Assembly (NCBI RefSeq): GCF_023715785.1
Contig: NZ_JAMBOX010000001.1
Coordinates: forward strand, 124,001-188,000
Length of the DNA: 64,000 nt
Source: Neobacillus niacini
Lineage (GTDB): Bacteria; Bacillota; Bacilli; Bacillales; Cytobacillaceae
Reading direction: 5' to 3'
Under the pieces are notes generated by a model. It saw only the letters and a list, made by a program, of their open reading frames with translations, ran no database searches and was not told the DNA's origin. This document shows, piece after piece, positions 41,929 to 51,662 of this stretch; position 1 is the stretch's first letter, and the number at the start of each line of letters is the position of its first letter. Position numbers and translations under genes: made by a program.

Positions 41929-43392
41929 TTAATGGGCTTTGGAAAAGCGTTTAAATATACCAACCAATAATGGGTTTTTAAATAATAAGCAAATGAGTCC
42001 ATAGGTTACCGCGCCGGCCGCTACTGAAATAAGTACCTGCAAGAACGTTCCCTGAACAAATTGGATGACTCCCCATACGACTCCGGCCATACAAAGGCCA
42101 GCGATGAGATATTGATAGACATAACCGAATAATTTCTTCCCCTTAAAATATTCGCGTAAAAAGTATATTTGCAGACTCATGGCCAGAATCTCGGCAACCA
42201 ACGTTGCAATGGACGCACCGATGACACCATATTTGGGAATGAAGAAAAGATTCAACACGAAATTGGTTATCGCGCTTGCAGTAACCGAGATTACCAATAA
42301 CCGCTCGCGATTACTCGGCACAAGAATCTGCATTCCTGTCAAATTACTAATACTTGTCAATAAAATAATCGGAGCCAGAATCTGCATCGGAATTAGCGCC
42401 GGCAAGTAGGCTTCGCCGCTGAATATGAGGATAATCGGCCGACTTAACAAGGATAACCCGATCACTGCCGGAATCGAGAGAAGCAGAACAAAGTTAAGCG
42501 ACTTTTTGATTAATTCATCAAACTCTGATTCCCTGTTCTCGTTAAGGTAAAAGGCCAGCCTCGGCAGCAATACGGCTCCAAGCGAGGTGATTAGCATGCC
42601 GACAATCTTGATGATTTTTACAGCAGCCGTATACAAACCAACAGCAACATCGCCTTTGATAAATCCCAGCATGACGCTGTCCAGATTGGTATAAATATTG
42701 ACTGACAGATTTAACGAAAATATAACCAGGATTGGTTTCATATGCTTTTTAAGATCCAGTTTGCTCTTTTCAAACCAATTGATATATTTTCGTGAATTAA
42801 TAAAGTTTAATATATATGATCCGCTGGAAGCAATGATCGTTATCATGGCATAGTTTACATAATCACCAGAATCTTTTACAAATGTGAACAGTAATATTAA
42901 TGAAAGAATTTGAAAGGCAATGCTTCTAATCGTAATATAGGTGTACTCCTCAAGAGCACTATACAGCCATTCGACGCCAATTGCAGCAGCAACGATCTGG
43001 ATGCTGCAAATCAACAATAACATGCGATAGCCACTAAAATGAGGAATCAGCCATAATGCCAGGAATAATAATAAATAGGCTAATATTGAAAAAAATAAAT
43101 TAATGGTAAACAGTTCTTTTACTAACTTCGTAAGTTGGGATCGATCATTCCGAAGCTTTGCCGCTTCTCTGATCCCATATGTATTGATACCCAATGAGGC
43201 AAATAATAAAAAATAGCTGACTACCGATATCGCAAAATTGACCTTTCCAATCCCCGACGGCAGTAACACCCTTGAAGCATACGGGAAAGTAATCAGCGGA
43301 AAAATAATCAGCATCAATACTCTTATAAAATTCAGGATAAAATTTACCTTTAAGGATTTCTCTTTTGCCATTGTCGCACCGTGCTTAATCAT
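41929..43392 (-). CDS. Wzx-type oligosaccharide flippase
   Basis: The protein has 487 residues (480 if it starts at ATG 43371) and about 14 membrane helices, in the MOP-superfamily polysaccharide transporter pattern. The N-terminal LNFIRVLMLIIFPLITFPYASRVLLPSGIGKVNF is characteristic of Wzx flippases. It would move lipid-linked repeat units outward for the Wzy-like polymerase encoded at 20945-22180. It is flanked by a family-4 transferase and the heptose genes in one direction, which suggests a single transcription unit. Start choice is open because both candidates have weak ribosome sites. Confidence 0.9.
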   Translation of the reverse strand: MIKHGATMAKEKSLKVNFILNFIRVLMLIIFPLITFPYASRVLLPSGIGKVNFAISVVSYFLLFASLGINTYGIREAAKLRNDRSQLTKLVKELFTINLFFSILAYLLLFLALWLIPHFSGYRMLLLICSIQIVAAAIGVEWLYSALEEYTYITIRSIAFQILSLILLFTFVKDSGDYVNYAMITIIASSGSYILNFINSRKYINWFEKSKLDLKKHMKPILVIFSLNLSVNIYTNLDSVMLGFIKGDVAVGLYTAAVKIIKIVGMLITSLGAVLLPRLAFYLNENRESEFDELIKKSLNFVLLLSIPAVIGLSLLSRPIILIFSGEAYLPALIPMQILAPIILLTSISNLTGMQILVPSNRERLLVISVTASAITNFVLNLFFIPKYGVIGASIATLVAEILAMSLQIYFLREYFKGKKLFGYVYQYLIAGLCMAGVVWGVIQFVQGTFLQVLISVAAGAVTYGLICLLFKNPLLVGIFKRFSKAH

Positions 43393-43434
43393 TAAATTTT
43401 ATTCCCTGTCAGGACCAGCCTTCAGGAAACAAGT

Positions 43435-44661
43435 TCATTGGGCTGCCAGATTTCTTACTCGTTCGAGGAACTCTGCCGCAGACTTCTCCATGTTAAATTG
43501 CTCTTTAATGAAGCCTTTCATATTTACAGTCAGTTGGTCGATGTCAATTTCGCCATTAATGATTTTATTAATCGCTCTTGCGTACTCCTGTGGTTCGGTA
43601 CAATGTAAATAATGTAAACCATCTTGGGCAGGGATTCCCTCGATGCCAATTTCATTGGTTAATGTCGGAACACCCGCGGACAAGGTTTCGAGTATTTTCA
43701 CCTTGATTCCCGCTCCCAACACAAGTGGTGCAGCCGCACAGAGACAGCTGGAAAAATAGGTTGACACGTCATCGACAAAACCCGCAATTTCCACTCGTTC
43801 ACTTGCATATTTTACTAGGCTTGGATGAGGGTTGCCGCCAATGACGACAAAACGGGCTTCTTTATCAGCGATTTGGTCCAGCACATTTTCGATAAACCAA
43901 ATAGCGCTTAAATAGTTCTCCGGCCTGCTCATAGCCCCGAAAAAGATGATGTCTTTTGTGGCAGCTTTTCGTTGAACGGCTGTCATATCCATATAATATG
44001 GCACGATGACATGCAACTTCTCCCCGTCGAACCCATGCTGCTCCAGCAATTGCCTATCCTTCACATTGTGGGTAACGACAAGATCACAAATATTATGTAA
44101 GACATCCAGTTCGCGTTTCTTCATCTTATTGTATTTATACTTTAGCAGTTGTTTCTTTAATGGATGTTTTTCATACTGATATTTTCTTTCATATCCCAAA
44201 AACGTAACGTCATGCTCACTGGCAACCATTTTGGCATCGGGATAAATCTTTCTTATTTTAGGAGCCAGCACGACCATTTGGGTCCACTCCAGTAAAATAA
44301 TATCTGGATAATAGCCGTCTTCTTTCATTTGTTTCATAACGGAAATGACCCGAAACGCTTCGTAATTGGAAACAATATCAGCATACCGATTAAAAGGATT
44401 ATGTTTAGATTCAAGATCGATTAGCCTGCGAAACAGCTTTTCTTTCACTGAAGGGTTCTTATAGATGAGTGTATGCTCAATTTGATAGGCATCCAGATCG
44501 ATTTTCCCTTCATCCATTTTATTATAAAAAGAAATCAGTCTTACCTTAAATTCGTCAGATTTATGAAAGTATTTCAAATAATAATTATGTGTTTTTCCAC
44601 CTGCATGTCCGACCTTATCATAAGGCGCATATGGCGAAACAACTAACATATTTTTCTTCAT
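43435..44661 (-). CDS. Family 4 glycosyltransferase (GT-B fold)
   Basis: ATG 44661 (408 residues) is set by GGAGG with 6-base spacing; the frame is open another 37 codons upstream but without signal. The N-terminal domain has VVSPYAPYDKVGHAGGKTHNYYL, and the C-terminal domain has IIFFGAMSRPENYLSAIWFIENVL and the nucleotide-binding APLVLGAGIKVKILETLSAGVPTLTNEIGIEG, typical of GT4 enzymes. It lies between gtaB and the flippase. Its donor is unknown. Confidence 0.87.
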   Translation of the reverse strand: MKKNMLVVSPYAPYDKVGHAGGKTHNYYLKYFHKSDEFKVRLISFYNKMDEGKIDLDAYQIEHTLIYKNPSVKEKLFRRLIDLESKHNPFNRYADIVSNYEAFRVISVMKQMKEDGYYPDIILLEWTQMVVLAPKIRKIYPDAKMVASEHDVTFLGYERKYQYEKHPLKKQLLKYKYNKMKKRELDVLHNICDLVVTHNVKDRQLLEQHGFDGEKLHVIVPYYMDMTAVQRKAATKDIIFFGAMSRPENYLSAIWFIENVLDQIADKEARFVVIGGNPHPSLVKYASERVEIAGFVDDVSTYFSSCLCAAAPLVLGAGIKVKILETLSAGVPTLTNEIGIEGIPAQDGLHYLHCTEPQEYARAINKIINGEIDIDQLTVNMKGFIKEQFNMEKSAAEFLERVRNLAAQ

Positions 44662-44770
44662 TCTCAACCTCCAGTGGCCGAATATTCGATTGGCATAATC
44701 AACTGATATTATATGCTTTCTTTGATTTATAAGCAACAATCGACATATTTCTTTCACCTTTTTACCAAAC

Positions 44771-44812
44771 AAAAAGGCTGAGCTATGTGATTGGAATCGA
44801 ATAGCTTAGCCC
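44771..44812 (-). terminator. Terminator of gtaB
   Basis: On the minus strand GGCTAAGCTAT pairs with ATAGCTCAGCC (one mismatch) and TTTTTG follows, a few bases after the gtaB stop. It separates gtaB from the glycosyltransferase operon. Confidence 0.8.
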
Positions 44813-44823
44813 TTCATATTGTC

Positions 44824-45699
44824 TTATCGATTTATTTCAAGCTGTTTTGCGATAAATTCCAATAAATCTTCCCTTAATTCTTCCTTTTGAAGGGCGAATT
44901 TGATTGTCGTCTCGATAAACCCGAGCTTTTCCCCCACATCATAGCGTTCCCCTTCAAATTCGTAGGCAAAAACACGCTGAATTTGGTTTAGTTTCTGGAT
45001 GGCATCGGTTAGTTGGATCTCTCCGCCCGCCCCAATTTCTTGCTTTTCTAAAAACATAAATATTTCTGGTGTGAAAATATAACGGCCGATAATAGCTAAA
45101 TTCGATGGAGCTGTTCCTGATTTTGGCTTTTCGACAAAATTCCGAACTTGATAAGAACGGCCATGCTGTTCAATTGGATCGATGATGCCATAGCGGTTCG
45201 TCTCCTCTTCCGGAACCTGCTGAACACCTATGACGGAGGAATGGGTCCGATCGAATTCATTTATTAATTGTTTCAAACATGGTGTCTCCGCTTGAACAAT
45301 ATCATCACCGAGCAAGACGGCAAACGGTTCATTCCCAATAAAATTCCGGGCACACCAAACGGCATGACCGAGCCCTTTTGGTTCTTTTTGTCTTATGTAG
45401 TGGATATCAGCCATTCTTGATGGCTCCTGAACCTTTTCCAAAAGGTCAAATTTTTCCTTGTTAAGCAAGGTTTGTTCTAGTTCATAGGCATAATCAAAAT
45501 GGTCTTCGATCGACCTTTTACCCTTACCGGTCACAATGATAATATCTTCAATTCCCGCTTCGATCGCTTCTTCCACTATATATTGAATCGTCGGTTTATC
45601 CACGATGGGCAGCATTTCCTTCGGCATTGCTTTGGTTGCAGGCAAGAAGCGGGTCCCAAGGCCAGCTGCAGGAATGATGGCTTTTTTTACTTTTTTCAT
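44824..45699 (-). CDS. gtaB: UTP-glucose-1-phosphate uridylyltransferase GtaB
   Basis: This 291-residue nucleotidyltransferase makes UDP-glucose, used for glycolipid anchors, teichoic acid glucosylation and other glycans. It has [31 protein letters not shown], the standard GalU/GtaB N-terminal loop, and [19 protein letters not shown] and YDVGEKLGF. The ATG follows AAAGGATG. In B. subtilis gtaB also lies at the edge of the wall-polymer region. It is monocistronic here, with its own terminator. Confidence 0.95.
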   Translation of the reverse strand: MKKVKKAIIPAAGLGTRFLPATKAMPKEMLPIVDKPTIQYIVEEAIEAGIEDIIIVTGKGKRSIEDHFDYAYELEQTLLNKEKFDLLEKVQEPSRMADIHYIRQKEPKGLGHAVWCARNFIGNEPFAVLLGDDIVQAETPCLKQLINEFDRTHSSVIGVQQVPEEETNRYGIIDPIEQHGRSYQVRNFVEKPKSGTAPSNLAIIGRYIFTPEIFMFLEKQEIGAGGEIQLTDAIQKLNQIQRVFAYEFEGERYDVGEKLGFIETTIKFALQKEELREDLLEFIAKQLEINR

Positions 45700-45998
45700 G
45701 ATTATTCATCCTTTCTTCCTATAATCAACTTAGCAAAAGGTGCTTTTCAGCTAATAGATTCTAATACTAACGGAGAATAGAATTACGTTTTTACTAAAAT
45801 TATTCCATAACAAATTGGAATAAACAAGCATAAACAAAAATGATAAAAATTTTATGGGTCTTTGTTTCGACGAAAAACGGCAACTTTCTTCTAACTTTGT
45901 AAAGAAATTGTAAAAATTTGAGAGTAAGATATTTATTTTTTAATAGAACAATAGTATTATATATGGGATTAATAGATTTGTAACGAAAGGATGGAGAA
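45700..45998. other. Divergent AT-rich control region of gtaB and the amidase gene
   Basis: This 299-base gap carries the upstream regions of two divergent genes. A possible rightward promoter is TTGAGA, 17 bases, TAATAG near 45918-45946; TATTAT further downstream is an alternative -10. No clear leftward promoter or structured RNA was seen. Confidence 0.35.
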
Positions 45999-48611
45999 AT
46001 GAAATTATACCCAAAAATTGCCGCCATATTACTTGCAGGAATAGTTACGCTATTTTTCGTTAACATTCCAGTGTTTGCTACTAATTTGGCGCCAATAGGA
46101 GTTATGGATACACCAGGGAACGGGTCTACTGTGAAAGGACAGGTAGAGGTCAATGGTTGGCTTCTTGATGGAAGCGGTGTTGCTAAAGTAGAGATATTAG
46201 TGAATGGCAATGTGGCAGGTCAGGCAGCTTATGGTGCCCCAAGACCGGATGTCCAAAATGCCTATCCACAGTACAGCAACGGAAACGCCGGTTATCATTT
46301 TACCCTTGACACATCCAAATTTAACGATGGGACTCATACTGTTTCAGTCAAATCAACCTCAATAACCGGGCAGGTCACTACATTGCCTGGAAAGCAAGTT
46401 ACATTTGCCAATGTCAAAGGCTATCTGGATAGCCCGAATCCCGGCGCAACCCTTACAGGTACTCACAACTTATCGGGTTGGTTATTAGATTCTGGCGGAG
46501 TGGCGAAAATTGAAGTATTGGTGGATGGCAACGTTGCAGGTCAGGCAGCATATGGTGCCCCAAGACCAGATGTCCAAAGGGCTTATCCGCAGTATAACAA
46601 TGGGAACGCCGGCTTTCATTATGCACTTGACACCACCAAATTTAAGGATGGGACTCATACTATTGCCATTAGAGAAACATCCATGGGCGGCCGTGTTACT
46701 ACATTGCCAGGAATCACGATCACGACATCAAATGTCAAAGGGATTCTCGACAATCCAGCTCCCGGCTCAACCCTCAATGGAACTCATCAACTATCAGGCT
46801 GGTTTTTAGATGCAAGTGGAGTGGCCAAGATTGAAGTGCTTGTGGATGGCAATGTGGACGGCCAGGCAGAATATGGCGGCTCCCGTCCGGATGTACAAAA
46901 GGCTTACCCTCAATATAACAATGGTAACTCCGGTTTTTATTATTCCCTTGACACTACTAAATACGGAGATGGCAGCCATACCATTGCTATTAGGGAAACA
47001 GGTGCGAATGGCATTGTAACAACATTGCGTGCAGTTACAGTATCATTCTCTAATATAAAGGGATATGTGGATCAGCCGTCATCCGGGGCCAACCTTAATG
47101 GAAAAAGCAATAAAGTTTCCGGCTGGTTCTTGGACGCAAGTGGTGTATCAAAGATTGAGGTGCTGGTGGATGGAGTTGTCGCTGGGGAAGCCGTTTATGG
47201 AGATGAACGGTCTGACGTAAAAAGTGCCCATCCGCAATTTAATAATGGAAATTCCGGCTTTCATTATCTTTTGGATACCACAAAGTTTAGCAATGGACCC
47301 CATTCCATTACGGTCAGAGAAACCGGAATGAATGGTCGAATGACTTCTTTACAAGATATAAAGGTTACCATTTCGAATGAAGTGAGAGGCTATTTGGATA
47401 GTCCTGTATCAAACTCCCGTGCAAAAGGGGTAACGAACGTAACAGGCTGGTTCTTGGATCCAAGCGGCGTTTCGAAAATTGAAGTATTGGTAGACGGACA
47501 GGTCGTAGGTGAAGCCGTTTATGGGGATGAACGGTCCGATGTAAAAAGAGCGTTTCCTGAATACGACAATGGAAATGCCGGCTTCCATTATTCTCTCGAC
47601 ACCACCCAATTTGCTGATGGCAAACATACGGTTACGATCAGGGCAACGGGTATGAATGGTCAAATAATCACCTTGCCAGAAAGTTCTGTTACGATTGAAA
47701 ATTTTAAAGGTTATTTGGATAGTCCTGCTCCGAGTACAATCCTGAGAGAAAACATTAATGTTTCCGGCTGGCTACTGGATTTAGCTGGAGTGGAAAGCAT
47801 TGAAATATTAGTGGACGGTGTAGTGGTAGGCCAAGCGGATTACGGGAAGGCAAGACCCGATGTTCTGAAAAAATATCCAGAATACAACAATGGAAACTCA
47901 GGTTTTCAGTATACACTTGACACCACCCAATTTCCGCAGGGTCGGCACATGCTGACAATTAGAGAAACAGCCAAAAATGGCCGTGTCATGACCTTGTCCG
48001 ATATGACTGTCATCTTTAATCAAGCTAAAACTGTATTCTTAGACCCCGGACATGGCGGATCCGATCCTGGTGCCACATTCGGCAGCTACCACGAAGCGGA
48101 CTTAAACCTGGCTGTTGCGAAAAAGGTTCAAGCACTATTGGTCAATCGAGGCTACACCGTTTATATGTCTCGCAATAATGATACGACGGTTGCATTACTA
48201 GATCGACCGAAAATGGCAAATGATTTAAAAGCAGATATTTTTGTCAGCATCCATACGAACTCAGGCCCAAGCTCGGCTTCGGGAATTGAGTCATACTTCT
48301 ATAAGTATAATCCAGATTATCCTTCAACCATTAATGGAGATATGCATAATAATCCTGAAAGAATTGCTAATAGCATGAGATTGACAAGCTTAATTCAGGA
48401 TAATATGGTCCAGTACACCGGTGCGGGGAATCGTGGAACGGATGGGGCTTCATTTGCAGTAATTCGTGAAAGTGCCATGCCTGCTACATTGCTAGAGATG
48501 GGTTTTATCAGCAATTCCACTGAACGGCAAAAATTATTTACCGATTCCTATCAAAATTCGTTGGCTAAGGCCATTGCTGATGGAATTGATGAGTACTTTA
48601 GAATCTATTAA
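45999..48611 (+). CDS. Secreted N-acetylmuramoyl-L-alanine amidase with six 107-residue repeats
   Basis: The 870-residue protein starts at an ATG after AAAGGATGG and has a signal peptide (to about residue 27). Six repeats of about 107 residues follow, starting near 34, 141, 248, 355, 464 and 571. Each has GW-LD-(S/G)GV-KIEVLVDG, a DV--A-PQ-NNGN-G-HY motif, and an end reading KGYLDSP or similar. Residues 677-870 are an Amidase_3 domain with zinc ligands His685, Glu699 and His752 and catalytic Glu833, so it should cut the bond between muramic acid and the stem peptide. The repeats look like Ig-fold wall-binding modules with a Trp-rich face. It is transcribed away from gtaB. Confidence 0.92.
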   Translation: MKLYPKIAAILLAGIVTLFFVNIPVFATNLAPIGVMDTPGNGSTVKGQVEVNGWLLDGSGVAKVEILVNGNVAGQAAYGAPRPDVQNAYPQYSNGNAGYHFTLDTSKFNDGTHTVSVKSTSITGQVTTLPGKQVTFANVKGYLDSPNPGATLTGTHNLSGWLLDSGGVAKIEVLVDGNVAGQAAYGAPRPDVQRAYPQYNNGNAGFHYALDTTKFKDGTHTIAIRETSMGGRVTTLPGITITTSNVKGILDNPAPGSTLNGTHQLSGWFLDASGVAKIEVLVDGNVDGQAEYGGSRPDVQKAYPQYNNGNSGFYYSLDTTKYGDGSHTIAIRETGANGIVTTLRAVTVSFSNIKGYVDQPSSGANLNGKSNKVSGWFLDASGVSKIEVLVDGVVAGEAVYGDERSDVKSAHPQFNNGNSGFHYLLDTTKFSNGPHSITVRETGMNGRMTSLQDIKVTISNEVRGYLDSPVSNSRAKGVTNVTGWFLDPSGVSKIEVLVDGQVVGEAVYGDERSDVKRAFPEYDNGNAGFHYSLDTTQFADGKHTVTIRATGMNGQIITLPESSVTIENFKGYLDSPAPSTILRENINVSGWLLDLAGVESIEILVDGVVVGQADYGKARPDVLKKYPEYNNGNSGFQYTLDTTQFPQGRHMLTIRETAKNGRVMTLSDMTVIFNQAKTVFLDPGHGGSDPGATFGSYHEADLNLAVAKKVQALLVNRGYTVYMSRNNDTTVALLDRPKMANDLKADIFVSIHTNSGPSSASGIESYFYKYNPDYPSTINGDMHNNPERIANSMRLTSLIQDNMVQYTGAGNRGTDGASFAVIRESAMPATLLEMGFISNSTERQKLFTDSYQNSLAKAIADGIDEYFRIY

Positions 48612-48650
48612 ATTATCTATTTTGTTATTTAAAGAAAAATGGATTTCAAT

Positions 48651-48692
48651 AAAAACAGCCTTATTCCTCAAGGAGTAAGGCTGTTTTATTTT
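48651..48692. terminator. Bidirectional terminator (AGCCTTA family)
   Basis: The stem AAAACAGCCTTATTCC with GGAGTAAGGCTGTTTT (one G-T pair) has T-runs on both strands. It serves the convergent amidase and nucleotidase genes. Confidence 0.88.
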
Positions 48693-48695
48693 CAC

Positions 48696-51431
48696 CTAAG
48701 CTTGCACTCTACGTCTCTTCATAAAGAATGTTACCCCAGCCGCTACAATCAGCAAGCCAAAGAACAAGTAGTTATAGGCATCTGTTCCTGTGTTTGGCAG
48801 CAGTTTGCCGGAAATAGTCTTTGGCGCTCCTTTGGCAGCATTGGTATCAGCAAATACGCCGTAAGTACTGAAGTGAGTGGCAGCAGCTGTAACCGTTCCT
48901 GCTGCAGCATCGTATTTGCTGTCGGCAAGGACTTCCCACTTCTTGGTTGTTTCATTATAATAGAATACTTTGACCTTGGACGGGTCGGTGCCTGCAACGT
49001 CTCTGGACGCGACTTTAAAGGTTAAGTTCACCTTTTCACCGCCAAAGTCATGGAGTGTTGTTGTACCGGCTTGAATGGCGAAGTCATAGACCGGGCCAAT
49101 CGAGCCTTCCGCTGTCTTCTTCGTCATCGTAATCGTCACATTTTGACCATTTGCTTGCTGGGCGATTAATTTTAATAAAGCAGCTGGAAGTTCTGTTTGG
49201 ACATCGCCTTTGTTCACTTGCAGCACGTTATTGTTTTGCGTTAACTGGTTTAATACATCTGCAGTAAGGGTAACCTTTAGTTCTACTTGGCGTTCCGCAT
49301 CTTTAGGTGTTACCGCAAGGACAGCGCCTTTTTTCAATCCGGCAATATCCTTGGTTTCCACTTTCACGGACATTGATAGCTTGTTGACGTCGACAGTTGT
49401 ATCCGGTTCTAAAACCTTTGTTCCCGGTAAAGACACATCCAGCTTAAATGATCCCCAAACACTGCCGTTTGCATCATTAAAGGTTTCCAGGAACTTAATG
49501 TCGGAAGACTGGGATGCAAAGGTTTTGGCCGCCTCATCCGGTGAAGACTGGAACTTAACTGCTACATTATTGTTAATTGGCGCGATTCTCCAGTTCATAT
49601 CGGCAGACGGATTAATGGTTCCCTTTGATGAGATATAATCCATTAGGATTTGACGGTTTTCGTCAGGCGAATCCACAACAATTTTAGCGATACCGCCGAC
49701 AAGGCCAGGGAAGTTTCCGCCGCCGCTTGCACGATAGTTATTTGTGACCACAACAAACTTTTGATTTAAATCAACTGGCTTGCCATCCGGCATCGTGAAA
49801 TTGATAATCCGGCTTGCGTTGGCATTGATTAACTTACCGTTCAAATCATATTTTGCCGGCTTTGTGACATCGATCTCGTATTTGACCCCATCAATGACGT
49901 CGTAGTTAAACGTTTGGAAATTATAATCGATGAGCTCCTGCACATCTGTTTTATTCGGATCGATTTGGTTAAATTGTGCTGCTGACATTTCCAGCCAATC
50001 CTTAACTTGGGCACCGGTTAACTCGACTGCTTTCAAGGTATTTGGATAGAGATAGAGGTCATTGGCACTCTTGATTGATAAATCGCCAGCGGCAATATTG
50101 GTATAGTCGCTTGGTCCCTGACGTCCTGCTTTAAATGGTGCGCCTGCTGAAAGAACCGGTACGCCTTTATAGGCAGGAAGCTTTTCGGCAATCCATTTTT
50201 CCACATACTCTTTCTGGGCATTGTTTACAATTTGAATTGTAGGATCGTCTTGAACACGGGCAAAAAAGCTGTATAAAGGTGCAGATGTTACGCCAATTTT
50301 TCCACGCACGTAAGTAAGTGTTCCTTCATGGGCATCTTTTACCGCATTTACGATATCTTGATTCGTAGATACAACGGGTACCTTTACCTTATCTACTGTT
50401 TTAAAAATTGGACGGTTGGCAGATTCAGATTGGGTGACCTTCCATTTTCCATCGATTTTTTCTAAGGTAAGGTCCATAACACCCAAGTTATTTCCCCAGT
50501 ACCCAGCCTCAAGTGCCGGGACATTATTGATGTGACCCTTGGCATTATCAATTCCGTTTTTCCCATTAAAGGAAACGTCACCAGGGAAGGTTAAATGGGC
50601 ATGTCCGAACATGATGGCATCAATACCGGACACTTTACTTAAAGAATAAACTGCATTCTCAGCATCTTTTTGGCCATCAACGGCAATATCGCAGCCAGAG
50701 TGAGCGATGGCAACAATAACATCGGCACCTTCAGCCCGCATTTTCGGAATAAACTTATTAGCGGAATCGACAATATCCTCTACCGTTACTTTTCCGGTTA
50801 GGTTATCCTTGTCCCACTGCATAATTTGCGGCGGGGCAAAACCGATGACACCGACTTTAATAATCTGATCATTCCCGTTTTCATCTTTTACAGTCTTATT
50901 AATAATTTCATAGGGTTTAAAGTAGTTCTTCCCTGTATTTGCATCATAAATATTAGCGTTAACGACCTTGTAAGGGGCTTCTTGCAGAGCATTATTTAAG
51001 AAATCCAATCCATAGTTAAATTCGTGGTTTCCGACAATCCCCGCATCATAGTCTAATAGACTCATAGCCTTAAAAACTGGATGAATCTCGTCTGCACCCA
51101 ACTTTTTGATCTTCGCTACATAGTCCGCAAGCGGATTTCCTTGGAGCAAGTCCCCTGCATCAAACAACATCGAGTTCTTTGCTTCCGTTCTAGCTGCATG
51201 AATAAGTTCCGCTGTTCTGGCAAGACCGTATTCAATCGTTGGCTTGTCTTGATAGTAATCATAATCCATTACGTTTGCATGCAAATCAGTCGTTTCCATC
51301 AAACGCAATTTTACTGCTGCTGAATCTGTTTCTCCCTCCGCACTGGCAATTGAACCAAATGGAGACAAGAAGGTACTGCACATCAGCGCTGTTACGGCAA
51401 GCTTGCTGACTAGGCCTGCTTTTTTCTTCAT
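48696..51431 (-). CDS. LPXTG-anchored 2',3'-cyclic-nucleotide phosphodiesterase/3'-nucleotidase
   Basis: This 911-residue protein has a signal peptide (about residues 1-31) and a metallophosphatase domain (about 39-330: METTDLHANVMDYDYY, FDAGDLLQGNPLADY, GNHEFNYG, AHSGCD, GHAHL). A 5'-nucleotidase C-terminal domain (about 380-600) and a stalk follow. The sorting signal is LPNTG at 878, a hydrophobic span and an RRR tail. The order matches CpdB/YfkN enzymes, which release phosphate and nucleosides from extracellular nucleotides. LPNTG means sortase attachment to the wall. A cre-like box lies upstream. Its C-terminal stalk and sorting signal closely resemble those of the 2014-residue protein next door. 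Confidence 0.93.
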   Translation of the reverse strand: MKKKAGLVSKLAVTALMCSTFLSPFGSIASAEGETDSAAVKLRLMETTDLHANVMDYDYYQDKPTIEYGLARTAELIHAARTEAKNSMLFDAGDLLQGNPLADYVAKIKKLGADEIHPVFKAMSLLDYDAGIVGNHEFNYGLDFLNNALQEAPYKVVNANIYDANTGKNYFKPYEIINKTVKDENGNDQIIKVGVIGFAPPQIMQWDKDNLTGKVTVEDIVDSANKFIPKMRAEGADVIVAIAHSGCDIAVDGQKDAENAVYSLSKVSGIDAIMFGHAHLTFPGDVSFNGKNGIDNAKGHINNVPALEAGYWGNNLGVMDLTLEKIDGKWKVTQSESANRPIFKTVDKVKVPVVSTNQDIVNAVKDAHEGTLTYVRGKIGVTSAPLYSFFARVQDDPTIQIVNNAQKEYVEKWIAEKLPAYKGVPVLSAGAPFKAGRQGPSDYTNIAAGDLSIKSANDLYLYPNTLKAVELTGAQVKDWLEMSAAQFNQIDPNKTDVQELIDYNFQTFNYDVIDGVKYEIDVTKPAKYDLNGKLINANASRIINFTMPDGKPVDLNQKFVVVTNNYRASGGGNFPGLVGGIAKIVVDSPDENRQILMDYISSKGTINPSADMNWRIAPINNNVAVKFQSSPDEAAKTFASQSSDIKFLETFNDANGSVWGSFKLDVSLPGTKVLEPDTTVDVNKLSMSVKVETKDIAGLKKGAVLAVTPKDAERQVELKVTLTADVLNQLTQNNNVLQVNKGDVQTELPAALLKLIAQQANGQNVTITMTKKTAEGSIGPVYDFAIQAGTTTLHDFGGEKVNLTFKVASRDVAGTDPSKVKVFYYNETTKKWEVLADSKYDAAAGTVTAAATHFSTYGVFADTNAAKGAPKTISGKLLPNTGTDAYNYLFFGLLIVAAGVTFFMKRRRVQA

Positions 51432-51498
51432 GTAGGATCACACCGTTCCTTTTATATTTTTTACAGACAAAATGTCATTGATTCATAACATATAATGT

Positions 51499-51512
51499 TG
51501 GTAACGCTTCCA
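51499..51512. promoter_or_regulatory. cre-like palindrome upstream of the LPNTG nucleotidase gene
   Basis: TGGTAACGCTTCCA (TGGAAGCGTTACCA on the other strand) fits the CcpA cre consensus TGWAANCGNTNWCA at all but two symmetric positions. It lies about 70-80 bases before the start codon, so catabolite control is possible. Confidence 0.35.
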
Positions 51513-51621
51513 TATATTAGAGTGAAATGACGTTTTTTGACTGCTTTTCCATTATATAGTCAAAAATTCACGAATGAAAGAATTACTTTTAAAAAATTCC
51601 TATTTTATGAATCTTTTTTCA

Positions 51622-51657
51622 TAAAAACAGCCTTACCCCCGAAGAGAGTAAGGCTGA
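51622..51657 (-). terminator. Terminator of the 2014-residue nuclease/nucleotidase gene
   Basis: On the minus strand CAGCCTTACTCTC pairs with GGGGGTAAGGCTG (some G-T pairs), followed by TTTTTATG. It shares the AGCCTTAC stem with two other terminators in the window. Confidence 0.85.
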
Positions 51658-51662
51658 ACCTA

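Noticed and set aside
45800..46210. Leftward 136-codon frame over the start of the amidase gene
   Set aside because: It overlaps the signal peptide and first repeat of a clear gene on the other strand and has no recognisable domain or start signal.
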